Below, one piece after another: positions 15,739-24,500 of a DNA stretch of 49,524 nucleotides (the first letter of the stretch is position 1; the number at the start of each line of letters is the position of its first letter). Source of the DNA: DATBMA01 sp036555105 (GTDB taxonomy: Bacteria > Actinomycetota > Acidimicrobiia > Spongiisociales > ZC4RG35); NCBI GenBank assembly GCA_036555105.1, contig DATBMA010000049.1, positions 1 to 49,524 on the forward strand. Reading direction: 5' to 3'. Below the pieces are notes generated by a model. The model was not told the DNA's origin and did no database searches. It saw only the letters and a list, made by a program, of their open reading frames with translations. A program made the translations under genes and the position numbers.

Positions 15739-16900
15739 GGGCGTCGGCCTCCATCTTGACCCTGGGATCCAGCACGGCGATGGCGATGTCGAGGCCGATC
15801 CGAACCAGGAGGGTGATGATTCCCACCACCACCAGGCCCCCCAGCGTGAGGACGATGTTGCGCTGCCGGAGTGATCCGAACAGAACCGACGACATGCCGG
15901 GAATCGGGATCCGGTAGCCGCCCAACGCCCCGAACGAGGCCTCGATGATCACGATGCCGCCGAGGGCGAAGGGGAGCGCAGCAGTGAGGCGGGATAGGGC
16001 AGGAAGCAGGGCAACACGACCGGCGTGACGGTCGCGTACCTGCCGCTCCGACAGGCCTTTGGCACGAGCGGCGGTGACAAAGTCGCTTCCGGCGGTGCCG
16101 TCCATGGCCGCCGCCATCACCAGGATGATGTCCCCCACCACCACCAGGAACAACACCGTCACAGGGAAGGTGAGGAAGGCGAGGAGATCCATCGCCCAGG
16201 GTCCGATCCCCATCAGGTACCAGAGGCCCAGACTGACGGGGAGTATCGCGATGGCGGACACCCTCGCCACCATCCTGCGCCTTGGCGGGTTGCCTGCCAG
16301 CTTCATCGCCAGGAGAACCACTCCGGCCAGCACCGCCAGCGTGCCGAGCATCTTCCACCAGATCTGAAACGGCTGGACATCGCCGTTCCACAATTCGAAC
16401 TGCAGGGCGGCAAGCCGATTGAACGGCCGGAAGCCGAGCACGTTGAGCCCCGCGTAGAGCACCAGGAAGACCAGCCATGGGGGGAACAGCGAGGTCAGGG
16501 TGGCGGCTCCGATGGTGGTGGCGGTGAGCGATTTGCGCCGCCAGCCGGCCCAGCGCCCCACCTTCCCCCCGACCCAGAAGGCAAGCCCGATCCCGATCAC
16601 GAACATGGCCAGTGTCCAGGGAAGGGCAGCAAGGATTGAGTCGATGACAGGCCGGCCATTGGCGCCCTCTCCGAGGTCGAAGGTGAGGACGCTCTCCATC
16701 CATCGCAGCCATTGCTGCCAGAGCGGGAGGTCGAGCCCGAGCCTCGCCCGGAGGCCGGAGGTGGCGGCGCGTCCGCCGGCGAAGTTCGAGGTGTAGTCGC
16801 CAGGAATCATCCAGCGGGCGAGGAAGAACGTGGCGGTGAGGAACATCAGGAGCCCGAGGAGCCCGACCGCCACCCGATTGAGGACGTGCCGGCGCATCAC
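15731..16900 (-). CDS. Opp/Dpp-type ABC importer permease (DppB-like)
   Basis: This 389-residue membrane protein is longer than usual DppB-type permeases (about 310-340), with an expanded middle. The N-terminal helix and following arginine-led periplasmic part fit the family. The C-terminal half has the EAA-like coupling loop DFVTAARAKGLSERQVRDRH (about 273-292) and the ALGG..IIEASFG segment typical of DppB. It begins 3 bp after the ABC-2 permease at 16904-17716, so the peptide-type permeases appear to be in the exporter operon. The substrate is unknown. Confidence 0.85.
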   Translation of the reverse strand: MMRRHVLNRVAVGLLGLLMFLTATFFLARWMIPGDYTSNFAGGRAATSGLRARLGLDLPLWQQWLRWMESVLTFDLGEGANGRPVIDSILAALPWTLAMFVIGIGLAFWVGGKVGRWAGWRRKSLTATTIGAATLTSLFPPWLVFLVLYAGLNVLGFRPFNRLAALQFELWNGDVQPFQIWWKMLGTLAVLAGVVLLAMKLAGNPPRRRMVARVSAIAILPVSLGLWYLMGIGPWAMDLLAFLTFPVTVLFLVVVGDIILVMAAAMDGTAGSDFVTAARAKGLSERQVRDRHAGRVALLPALSRLTAALPFALGGIVIIEASFGALGGYRIPIPGMSSVLFGSLRQRNIVLTLGGLVVVGIITLLVRIGLDIAIAVLDPRVKMEADAHG

Positions 16901-16903
16901 CGG

Positions 16904-17716
16904 CTACTTGAGGAGAAGCACGCGAAGGCGACGCGACGCGACGGTCACTCCGACGAGGCCCATCACCACCAGGAAGAGGGCATGCCCCCACAGACTGGCA
17001 TCGAAGCGGCCGAGCGTGAAGGCCCGTATCAGCTCTGAGCCGTGATAGAGAGGGGACAGGCGGATGATGTTCTGCAGGAACTGCGGATAGACATCCAGCG
17101 GGTAGAAGGTTCCCGAGAACAGGAACATGGGAAGGATGAACAGCTGGATGAGGTCGAAGTCCTGCCAGCTCTTCATCCATGAAGTCGCGGCCATACCCAC
17201 CGCTCCGAAGGCGAAGCCGATCAGCACTGCAGCCGGCAGAGCCAGGATCCCCCACCAAGATTCGACGAACCCGAAGGCCGCCATGACCACGATGAAGCCG
17301 ATGGAGTAGAGGGAGCCGCGGATCTGGGCCCACCCGATCTCCCCGATGGCCACGTCGGCGGTCGTCATCGGGGTGGCGAGGACCGCGTCGTAGAGCTTCC
17401 CGTATCGCAGCTTGAAAAAGATGTTGAAGGTCGACTCGTAGATGGCGCCGTTCATGGCCGAGGTTGCCAGCAGCGCCGGTGCGACAAATGCGGCGTATGA
17501 CACTGTGGTCCCGTCGGGCAGTTGCACGTCACCGACGAGCTGGCCCACCCCGATGCCGATCGAGAACAGATAGAAGACCGGCTCGAAGAAGCCGGACAGC
17601 AGCAGGATCCAGGTTCGCCGGTACACCATGACATTGCGCTCGATAAGGCGCTGGGCCCTGGTCCCGCTCCGATGCGGTCGGGGTATGACCCTGGCGACGA
17701 GGGTGCCGCCGGTCAC
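16904..17716 (-). CDS. ABC-2 type exporter permease (second)
   Basis: This 270-residue permease has about six helices and the ABC2_membrane signature. Conserved-looking pieces include NVMVYRRTWILLLSGFFEPVF near the N-terminus and LFSGTFYPLDVYPQFLQ with LSPLYHGSELIR in the C-terminal half, as in NodJ/DrrB-type proteins. The GTG start at 17716 overlaps the preceding permease stop in GTGA. A longer frame upstream is only the shadow of the neighbouring permease. With the ATPase at 18486-19412 it should export a lipid, drug or polysaccharide-like substrate. Confidence 0.88.
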   Translation of the reverse strand: MTGGTLVARVIPRPHRSGTRAQRLIERNVMVYRRTWILLLSGFFEPVFYLFSIGIGVGQLVGDVQLPDGTTVSYAAFVAPALLATSAMNGAIYESTFNIFFKLRYGKLYDAVLATPMTTADVAIGEIGWAQIRGSLYSIGFIVVMAAFGFVESWWGILALPAAVLIGFAFGAVGMAATSWMKSWQDFDLIQLFILPMFLFSGTFYPLDVYPQFLQNIIRLSPLYHGSELIRAFTLGRFDASLWGHALFLVVMGLVGVTVASRRLRVLLLK

Positions 17717-18486
17717 TTGACCATCCTCCGTCGCAGCTGCCTCACCGCCAGGAACGTCCCTACCGCGATCCAGAGGAGCAGATAACCGATGTGAATCCAT
17801 GGTGGGAAGTAGGGCGAATCTGGCACGCCGGCCGCACCCCGGCACAGCTCGACCCCGTGCCAGAGCGGGGTCAGGTACGCCACCGGCTGCAGCCAGTCGG
17901 GGAGTTGGTCGATCGGGAAGAAGGTGCCCGAGAAGAGGAACAGGGGGACGATCCCGAACCTGAAGAGGGTCGACAGCCCGGTTTCCTGTTGCATGCGGGC
18001 GGTCAGCGCGGTGATGGGAGCTGCGAAAGCCATACCCGTCAGCAGCGCGGGGAGGAGGGTGGCCAGACCGGAGGCGAAGTCGAGCGCACCGAACACGAAG
18101 AGGACCCCGGCGTACACGACTGCAGTCATGAGCACCCTGATCCCCACCCACCCCAGGTGGCCGAAGATCAGGTCCTCGACCGTCAACGGGGTGGCGAGGG
18201 CGGCGTCGTATCCCTTGGTCCACTTGATCCCGGCCATGACCGGATAGGAGGAATCGCCTGCCGCGGTCTGCATGGCGGCGGCGGCCAGGAGGCCAGGCCC
18301 GAGCCATACCAGATAAGGCACCCCGCCAGGGCCGCCGTTCTCGTCGATGAGCGAGCCGAGCCCGATCCCGAGAGAGACCAGTGTCAAGACCGGGGTGAGG
18401 AATGTGGAGATGATGCTGCCGCGCCAGGTCTGCCTATAGACCCGGGCATGAGCTTCGACCACACGGAGGGCGGTTGGGGTGCTCAT
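17713..18486 (-). CDS. ABC-2 type exporter permease (first)
   Basis: This 257-residue NodJ/DrrB-like permease has six hydrophobic stretches. The family features VEAHARVYRQTWRGSIIS at the N-terminus and LFSGTFFPIDQLPDWLQ followed by LTPLWHGVELCR in the C-terminal half are clear and parallel those in the next gene, so the two are diverged paralogues forming a heterodimer. The ATG at 18486 shares one base with the ATPase stop (TGATG). An in-frame TTG one codon upstream is less likely. Confidence 0.88.
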   Translation of the reverse strand: MSTPTALRVVEAHARVYRQTWRGSIISTFLTPVLTLVSLGIGLGSLIDENGGPGGVPYLVWLGPGLLAAAAMQTAAGDSSYPVMAGIKWTKGYDAALATPLTVEDLIFGHLGWVGIRVLMTAVVYAGVLFVFGALDFASGLATLLPALLTGMAFAAPITALTARMQQETGLSTLFRFGIVPLFLFSGTFFPIDQLPDWLQPVAYLTPLWHGVELCRGAAGVPDSPYFPPWIHIGYLLLWIAVGTFLAVRQLRRRMVK

Positions 18487-19412
18487 CAATCGACCAGGCT
18501 GCGGCCCGTGAGGCGGAGGAAGACATCCTCGAGCGTCGAGCGTCGAACGAGGGAGCTCTCGGGTAGCACTCCCCGCTCGTGGACCTGCAGAAGGGTGTGG
18601 TCGGCGTCATCGCAGTACAGGAGGACCCGGTCGGGCAACTCCTCTACCCGCTTGGCAAGTCCCTCCAGACGATCGAGCGGCAACTGCTCGACTTCAGGAG
18701 GGAACCTGAGCTCGATGACCTCCTTGGTGGAGTGGCTCTCGATCAGCTCCCGGGGCGAGCCCTCGGCCACGATCTTGCCTTTGTCCATGATCACCAGCCG
18801 GTCGCAAAGCTGTTCGGCCTCATCCATGTAGTGGGTTGTGATGATCAGGGTCACCCCCTGCTGCTTGAGCCGGTAGAGCCGGTCCCACAGCAGGTGTCGG
18901 GCCTGTGGATCAAGGCCGGTGGTGGGCTCGTCGAGGATCAGCATCTCGGGCTGATTGATCAACCCGCGGGCGATCGTCAGCCGCCGCTTCATACCCCCCG
19001 ACAGCGGCTCGACCTTCGATGCCCGGCGCTCCGTGAGCTGGGCGAACCCGAGAAGCTCCTCTATGCGCTCTTTGATCTGAGCCCGCGGGAGGTCGTAATA
19101 GCGGCCATAGATCACGAGGTTCTCCTCGACGGTCAGTTCGAAGTCGAGGTTGTCGTCCTGCGGCACCACGCCGAGCCTTGCCCGGATCGCGGGCCCGTGC
19201 TCGAGCGGGTCGAGCCCGAAGACAGTGAGCTTCCCGTCGGTGATGGGAGACACGGCGCCGATCATCCGCATGGTCGAGGTCTTCCCGGCGCCATTGGGGC
19301 CGAGAAAGCCGAAAGCCTGCCCCTTCTCGATTGCGAAGTCGATGCCGTCTACGGCCGTGAAGTCCCCAAACCGCTTGATCAGGCCGGCAGCCGCGACCAG
19401 AGATTCCGACAC
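18486..19412 (-). CDS. ABC-2 exporter ATPase (DrrA/NodI-like)
   Basis: This 308-residue ATPase has Walker A GPNGAGKT (38-45), signature LSGGM (137-141), Walker B LILDEPTTGLDP (D161/E162), the H-loop (TTHYMDEAEQLCDRL) and the C-terminal extension with a RSTLEDVFLRLTGR motif characteristic of DrrA-type exporters. It energises the two ABC-2 permeases encoded directly downstream. The GTG start (19410-19412) sits 7 bp after a TACCGT hexamer, suggesting a leaderless transcript. It is divergent from the TrmH-family gene. Confidence 0.93.
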   Translation of the reverse strand: MSESLVAAAGLIKRFGDFTAVDGIDFAIEKGQAFGFLGPNGAGKTSTMRMIGAVSPITDGKLTVFGLDPLEHGPAIRARLGVVPQDDNLDFELTVEENLVIYGRYYDLPRAQIKERIEELLGFAQLTERRASKVEPLSGGMKRRLTIARGLINQPEMLILDEPTTGLDPQARHLLWDRLYRLKQQGVTLIITTHYMDEAEQLCDRLVIMDKGKIVAEGSPRELIESHSTKEVIELRFPPEVEQLPLDRLEGLAKRVEELPDRVLLYCDDADHTLLQVHERGVLPESSLVRRSTLEDVFLRLTGRSLVD

Positions 19413-19419
19413 TAGGTCA

Positions 19420-19425
19420 ACGGTA
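19420..19425 (-). promoter_or_regulatory. -10 element TACCGT (minus strand), leaderless promoter of the ABC exporter operon
   Basis: Read on the minus strand, TACCGT is followed by 7 bases (TGACCTA) and GTG 19412. It would drive the five-gene transporter run to 14761. Confidence 0.55.
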
Positions 19426-19464
19426 GCGCCCGCACCCCGGCGCCAATCGGGGTAAACCCGCTGG

Positions 19465-19470
19465 CAAGAT
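19465..19470 (+). promoter_or_regulatory. Possible -10 element CAAGAT before the TrmH-family gene
   Basis: CAAGAT lies exactly 6 bases before TTG 19477. It differs from TANNNT only in its first base, so it is a weaker example of the leaderless pattern. Confidence 0.35.
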
Positions 19471-19476
19471 CAGCGC

Positions 19477-20259
19477 TTGATCAGCCACGTCGAGGATCCG
19501 TCCGACCCCCGACTCGACCCCTTTCGCAGCTTGCGCGACCGTGACCTGGCCAAGGAGGGCCTCTTCATCACCGAGGGCTTCGAGGCGGTGCGGAGCCTGC
19601 TGGCCTCGGAGATCCCGATCGAATCCGTCCTGGTGGTCCCGGGTCGGGTCGACGCCGTGGAGCCGCTGGCCGCCGGGGCCGAGGTCTTGGTGGCGGACCC
19701 CGAATTGGTGAAGGACACGATCGGGTTCGACTTCCACCGTGGGGTGGTGGCCGCCGCCCACCGTCCTTCTCCTCTTTCCGTCGGGCGCCTGCTCATCGGG
19801 GCCGGCCATCTCGCCGTGCTGGAGGGGCTCAATGACTTCGAAAACCTCGGCGCGATATTCCGGTCGGCGCTGGCGCTGGGGGTCGGTGGGATCCTGCTTG
19901 ACCCCACCAGCGCCGATCCTCTCTACAGGAGATGCGTGAGGGTCTCGATGGGAGCGACCTTCCTCCTGCCTTGGGCACGCAGCCACCTATGGCCCGGTGA
20001 GCTCGGAGCGCTCAAGCAAGCGGGTTTCAGGCTGCTCGCCATGACCCCGGCGTCTGACGCCACCCCGATCGACGAGGTGCCCGCTGGTCCAAGGACCGCC
20101 CTCATGCTGGGCTCGGAGGGCTGGGGCTTGAGCGAGCAGGCGATGGCTTACGCCGACCTGACCGTGCGGATTCCGATCCGGGTCGGCGTCGACTCACTCA
20201 ACGTGGGCCACGCTGCTGCCATCGGTTTTCATGTCTTGCGTCCTACAGGTCTCACGTGA
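19477..20259 (+). CDS. TrmH/SpoU-family RNA 2'-O-ribose methyltransferase
   Basis: This 260-residue SPOUT methyltransferase has an N-terminal substrate-binding segment (about 1-100) and a knotted catalytic domain. Motif 1 is NDFENLGAIFRSA (119-131, with the conserved Asn and Arg129), motif 2 LMLGSEGWGLS (209-219) and motif 3 DSLNVGHAAAIG (239-250). It methylates rRNA or tRNA with SAM; the exact target cannot be told. The start is TTG 19477, six bases after a -10-like hexamer. The last codons run into a GTGAGAC-type array, and a strong hairpin follows. Confidence 0.92.
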   Translation: MISHVEDPSDPRLDPFRSLRDRDLAKEGLFITEGFEAVRSLLASEIPIESVLVVPGRVDAVEPLAAGAEVLVADPELVKDTIGFDFHRGVVAAAHRPSPLSVGRLLIGAGHLAVLEGLNDFENLGAIFRSALALGVGGILLDPTSADPLYRRCVRVSMGATFLLPWARSHLWPGELGALKQAGFRLLAMTPASDATPIDEVPAGPRTALMLGSEGWGLSEQAMAYADLTVRIPIRVGVDSLNVGHAAAIGFHVLRPTGLT

Positions 20260-20276
20260 GATGTGAGACGTAAGAC
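20256..20276. repeat. GTGAGAC-type tandem array 3
   Basis: Three exact heptamers occur: GTGAGAT, GTGAGAC, GTAAGAC. They are preceded by GTCTCAC (20249-20255) in inverse orientation. The array includes the stop codon of the TrmH gene and abuts the terminator hairpin at 20277. Confidence 0.8.
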
Positions 20277-20313
20277 GCGTTGAGGGGGGGCGTAGCCGCC
20301 CCCCCCTCAACGC
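20277..20313. terminator. Bidirectional GC-rich hairpin between convergent genes
   Basis: GCGTTGAGGGGGGG (20277-20290) pairs perfectly with 20300-20313, leaving a 9-base loop that can itself add CG pairs. It lies between the TrmH stop (20259) and the SHOCT protein stop (20324) and can act on both transcripts. It lacks a U-tract, which is common in high-GC actinobacteria. Confidence 0.8.
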
Positions 20314-20323
20314 CTGAGCTTCT

Positions 20324-20671
20324 CTACGCCAGCAGCTTGGCTTTTGCCGCTGCGAACTCCTCGTCGGTCAGGAGGCCCTGCGCCTTCATCTCACCAAGCT
20401 TTTGCAGCTCGGCCATGGGGTCGGCAGCTGCGGCCGGCGCAGCTGCGGCTGCCTGCTGGGCCTGCATTGCCGCCATCTGCTGTTGCATGTCGGCCATCTG
20501 GGCTTGAGCCTCGAATGCGGCTTGGTCGGCTGCCTGGGCTTCCTGTGCAGCTGCCTGCTTGCCGGCTTGGCGCCTGCTCACTCCGCCCGCGACCGCCGTA
20601 GCCGTCCCGGCCACAACCGCGGTTCGTGCCATGGTTCCCACCAGCCCTGGTCGTCCGACTCTTCGCCTCAT
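20324..20671 (-). CDS. SHOCT-domain protein with Ala/Gln-rich coiled region
   Basis: This 115-residue protein has a basic N-terminus, a weakly hydrophobic stretch (about 14-30), an Ala/Gln/Met-rich helical region (about 33-80) and a C-terminal SHOCT motif (about 84-114; ELQKLGEMKAQGLLTDEEF). SHOCT is a short oligomerisation-type module often found in membrane-associated actinobacterial proteins. The ATG overlaps the stop of the DUF6325 gene (ATGA), a pairing common in actinobacteria. The role is unknown. Confidence 0.85.
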   Translation of the reverse strand: MRRRVGRPGLVGTMARTAVVAGTATAVAGGVSRRQAGKQAAAQEAQAADQAAFEAQAQMADMQQQMAAMQAQQAAAAAPAAAADPMAELQKLGEMKAQGLLTDEEFAAAKAKLLA

Positions 20672-21129
20672 TCTCCACCTCCGGTACCGGCCGCTTCCAA
20701 TTCGGCCTCGGCCACGGCAGCCAAGACCTCGTCGACCACCATGCCAGGGATCCTGATATTGGTGATGAGCTCTCCGCCGGCGGCGAGGATCTCGTCGCGT
20801 AGGCCCTTTGCCCAGGTGTGCTCGAACAGCAGGGCTGCAGCCGAACAGTTGGGTGGCAGGGCCTCGGCGAGATCGTCCACATCTTCGGCCGACAGCAACC
20901 CGTTGGCCTCTTCGATCAGCGTGGACAGAGCGGCGACTTCCAGGTTGGGGTCGATCTGCTCGAACTCGACGAATGCCACGTTCTCATCCAGGTCTTTGGT
21001 GATGAGCAAGCCGTCGACGACGCTGATGATCCCGTCATCAACCAGTTTCCTCAGTTGGGGCACGATGCCGCCGGTGAACTTGTTGCCGGGAAAGCCCACG
21101 ACGAGCAACTCGATAGGTCCTAGACCCAT
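20668..21129 (-). CDS. DUF6325/DUF1269-type protein
   Basis: This 153-residue acidic protein starts GLGPIELLVVGFPGNKFTG and has the ferredoxin-like repeats of the actinobacterial DUF6325 group, including DGLLITKDLDENV and LLFEHTWAKGLRDE. No enzymatic motif is visible. The ATG at 21129 is chosen because AAAGGAGG lies 5 bases upstream; a GTG two codons earlier would overlap that ribosome binding site. It is co-translated with the SHOCT protein. Members of this family are thought to act in envelope or stress physiology, but no function is established. Confidence 0.8.
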   Translation of the reverse strand: MGLGPIELLVVGFPGNKFTGGIVPQLRKLVDDGIISVVDGLLITKDLDENVAFVEFEQIDPNLEVAALSTLIEEANGLLSAEDVDDLAEALPPNCSAAALLFEHTWAKGLRDEILAAGGELITNIRIPGMVVDEVLAAVAEAELEAAGTGGGE

Positions 21130-21196
21130 CGCCACCTCCTTTCGCCGCGGGACACTAACCGCGAAAACCGGACCCTGATCCGGGTGCCCGGGGTGA

Positions 21197-21508
21197 CTAG
21201 TCGCGTGCGCGTGGCCTCATGCCGAAAGCCAGCAGCAGGAAGAGCGCGATCGTGCATCCGATCCCCAAAGCGACCGCGGCCTCGGGCACCCACGCCGGCT
21301 CGGCGTCCGAAGCCAGCGCCCACATGAGAGCCAGCGCGCCGAAGAGCGATCCGATTCCCATCGCGCGGGCCACGGCTCCCCGCTCATCGGGGAAGCGCCC
21401 TCCCACCAAGCCGCACACCGCTCCCCAAAAGACGGTGATCAACAGGAAGAGGGGCTCCGGCATCTCCACGACCTCAACGCTATCTGCCAGACCGACGGAT
21501 CGAGTCAT
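21197..21508 (-). CDS. Small membrane protein, partner of the giant regulator
   Basis: This 103-residue hydrophobic protein has about three helices (near 19-36, 45-64 and 74-95) and a basic C-terminus. No family is recognised. The ATG at 21508 overlaps the giant gene's stop (ATGA), so translation is coupled and a shared membrane role is plausible because the giant protein also has one transmembrane segment. An internal start at MPEPLFLLI is possible. The longer upstream frame is a shadow of the WD40 region. Confidence 0.65.
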   Translation of the reverse strand: MTRSVGLADSVEVVEMPEPLFLLITVFWGAVCGLVGGRFPDERGAVARAMGIGSLFGALALMWALASDAEPAWVPEAAVALGIGCTIALFLLLAFGMRPRARD

Positions 21509-24500
21509 GGGTTCGGGCACGCTTCGATATGCAGGTAGGTCTGACACTCGAGATCGGTCAGGTGACGTGTGGCCCTCGAGCGTGCGATCGCCTGGAGCTC
21601 GGCGGCGTCGAGGGTCCACGTGCGAACCCTGTTGCCGCCGCTGGTTACCAGGTGGACGCCATTGGGGTCGAACTGCACTCCGGTGATCCCCTCCTGGCCG
21701 CGCAACGACACCATCAGCCGGCGAGCGGCGATATCCCATATCTCGATTGCTTCTGGGCGTGCGACCGCCAGCAGCCGCCCGTCCGGGCTCAGATCCCCGA
21801 TCGACGATTCCCGAGTGTCCAGATCGGTCCGCTCTCCATTCGTCAGGTCCAGAAAGCTGACCCCGCCCTGCCACAGGACGATCAAGCGGCGATCTGCGAG
21901 GAAGAAGACGGCTGCCGTGTACCCATCCAGATCGAAGCTCTGCAGCTCGCTGGCGTCGGCCACGTCCCAGATCCTCACCCCCCCGTCGTTGTCGGTCGTG
22001 ACGACGAATTCGCCACCGCCGTCAAAACTGACTCCGACCGCCTGGCTGCTCGATACTCGCCAAGGGTCAAGCAAGACGGTTCCGTCGGCCACACGCCACA
22101 GACCGGCCAGCCCGGTGGCTCCCACCGCCGCCACCATCTCGCCGTTCGGGCTGAATGCCACGCCACTGCCACCTTCTCTTCCGACCAGGAGGTCGCTTTC
22201 AGGCAACACCGCGAACAAGGCTTGGCCGTCGGAGCGCCATAGCCCCAGCCCAGATTGCCCGAAGGCAGCGACCACCGCCCCCTGCGGGTCGAGCGCGACC
22301 CCCGAACCGGTTCGATTCGGTATGACTCCGGCGATGTGTTGGTCGGAGGCGGCAAGCACCTCGACTTCGCCCATGGACGGATAAGGCCGGGGCAAGGTCA
22401 GCAAAGCCAGGGTCGAGCCGTTGTCGCTGAGATCCATGGCGCCGACCACAGGTGCCGGCTCCAATGTGAAGATTTCGCCAGGGATAGGAGTGCCCACCGC
22501 CCACACCCTTCCGACCAGGTCCGGCCCACCTATGGCGATCCGGTTCCCGTCGGAGGAAAAGCGCACCCGGGCGGCGTCGACGTTGAGGTCGATCAACATC
22601 TCGTTGGTGTCCGAGTCCCAGATCTGGCCATTCATCGCAATCCGGGGTCCCGCCGGGCTGTGTGCCAGGGCGCCCAACGGGGTGCCGGTCGGACCCATGT
22701 CGCCGATTTGCTCACCGTTGGAGCCGTTGTGGATCGTGGCGATCCCGTCCCATCGTCCCACGACAAGATCGCCTCTTGGAGTGATCGTGATGGAGCTTGC
22801 CCATGCGTCGGTCCTGAACGAGTAGAGCAGCGAGCCTGACGCTGCCTCGCGTACTTCGATCAGGCCAGCTTGGGAGTCGACGGCAAACCGGGCGATGGCC
22901 AAAAAGGACCCGGCCGGGTCGAAAGCAACCGAGATGATCCCGTCGTACGGTTGCTCCCAGAGCGATTCGAGGCTCTCATTCCACACCCGAAGCACCACCG
23001 GGTTCGGGTCCACCGGGCTGCCCGCCATGTGGGCCGTGGCGATCAGCGATCCGTCTGGGCTGAATTCGGCGATGCCGGGCCCGACCGCCGACTCGGCGGA
23101 CGAGAGACGGTTGGCCTGTACCGAGTCGACCAGAGCCCCGGACTCGGGATCCCACACCCGCAACACTCCGTCGCCACCGAGCCCGATCAGCCGCGTCCCT
23201 TGCCAGTCGATCATCGGCCATGCGATCAGATCGACATCTCCGGCTGGCTCGCCGAATGTTCTCAACAAGCCATGAGTGGCAACGTCCCAGATGTCGACAA
23301 CCGAGCCGTCGGCTGAGGTCGCCAGGCGGATGCCTCCCTCATCCAGGGCGACGGCCATCTGCGTTGCCGCCGGCCTCTGATCGGGCCAAGTGGCGGTGGC
23401 GAGCACCCGGTTCGCCTGCAGTGCCTGGTGCAGCGCCTCCACAGCCTCCCTTTGAGGGACTGCTGTCTGCTCGGTTCCTTCCAAAGCCAGGAGCATCGCC
23501 AGCTCCGGGTCCGAGGCAAGGCTCGAAGCTGAGGCCGCAGCCAGCTCCCTCGCACTTGCCACTTGGGCGCGGGTGCGGGCGGAAACAGCCAACACGGCGA
23601 TGACGAGCAAGCCTGCGGTGAGGGCTGCCACTATCCCTCGGCGTCTCCGGGCAGCCTGGCGAAGGCGGCGGTCCTCCTCCGCCCGGCTCATCGTCAGGAA
23701 CTCCCGTTCCTCGCGGTTCAACAGAAGGTCCGTCCCGGCGGCCCACGACTCCAAGTAGTCGAGGCGCCCCCGTGACAACAAGAGTTCCTCGGTTCTTGAT
23801 GACTCCTCCCACTCTGTGACTGCCTCGGTCAGTCGGCGGTGTGTGAGCAGCTCCGCCTTCCGATCGGCTACCCATTCGCGGAGCCGCGGCCACTCACGGA
23901 GGATGGCCTCGTGGGCCAGTTCGACGGTTGGCCCCCGGCTGGCGACGTCCCGGTCGAAAGTGAGAAGCCGATGGCGGCCGTACAGATCGATGACTTCATC
24001 GACCGAGGCCTGGTCGACCTCGAGGCCGGCCAGCTCGCTCCGCAAGACCCGACGTCTGGCCACCTCTTGGTCGCCAGTAACACTCGCCATCCGTAGGAAG
24101 AGTTGACGGGTGAGGTCCCGTGTCTCCTCGTCGAGACCCAGGTAGAGCTCCTCGGCTCTCCTCCCCAGCGCGCCCAGGACTCCGCCGACTTCCCGATAGC
24201 CGGGGAACGTAAGGACATCCGAGCTGCGAGCAGCGAAGAGCTCGGTCAGGGCGTATTGCAGGAGGGGGAGAGCACCCGGTTGCTCCTGCAGATCGGCGAC
24301 CAAGGCGGCCCCCAATCCGGGTTCGAACCGTGCTCCGACCGATTGGGCTGGCCTCTCGACGGCAAGCCGCAGCTCCTCCTCATCCGGGAGTGTGACTGCC
24401 ACGATCGCATTCCCCACGAGTTCGCCGAAGCGCGGGTACCGCAGGGGGCGATCGAAGAAGTCTGCCCTTATGGTGAGCACGACCCGGATGCCGCCACGAG

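Noticed and set aside
17717..18307. N-terminal extension of the second ABC-2 permease
   Set aside because: The in-frame upstream part is the shadow of the first permease. The GTGA overlap at 17713-17716 gives the natural start.
20402..21178. Plus-strand reading frame opposite the SHOCT and DUF6325 genes
   Set aside because: It is Ser/Arg/Pro-rich antisense of two recognisable genes with a good ribosome binding site.
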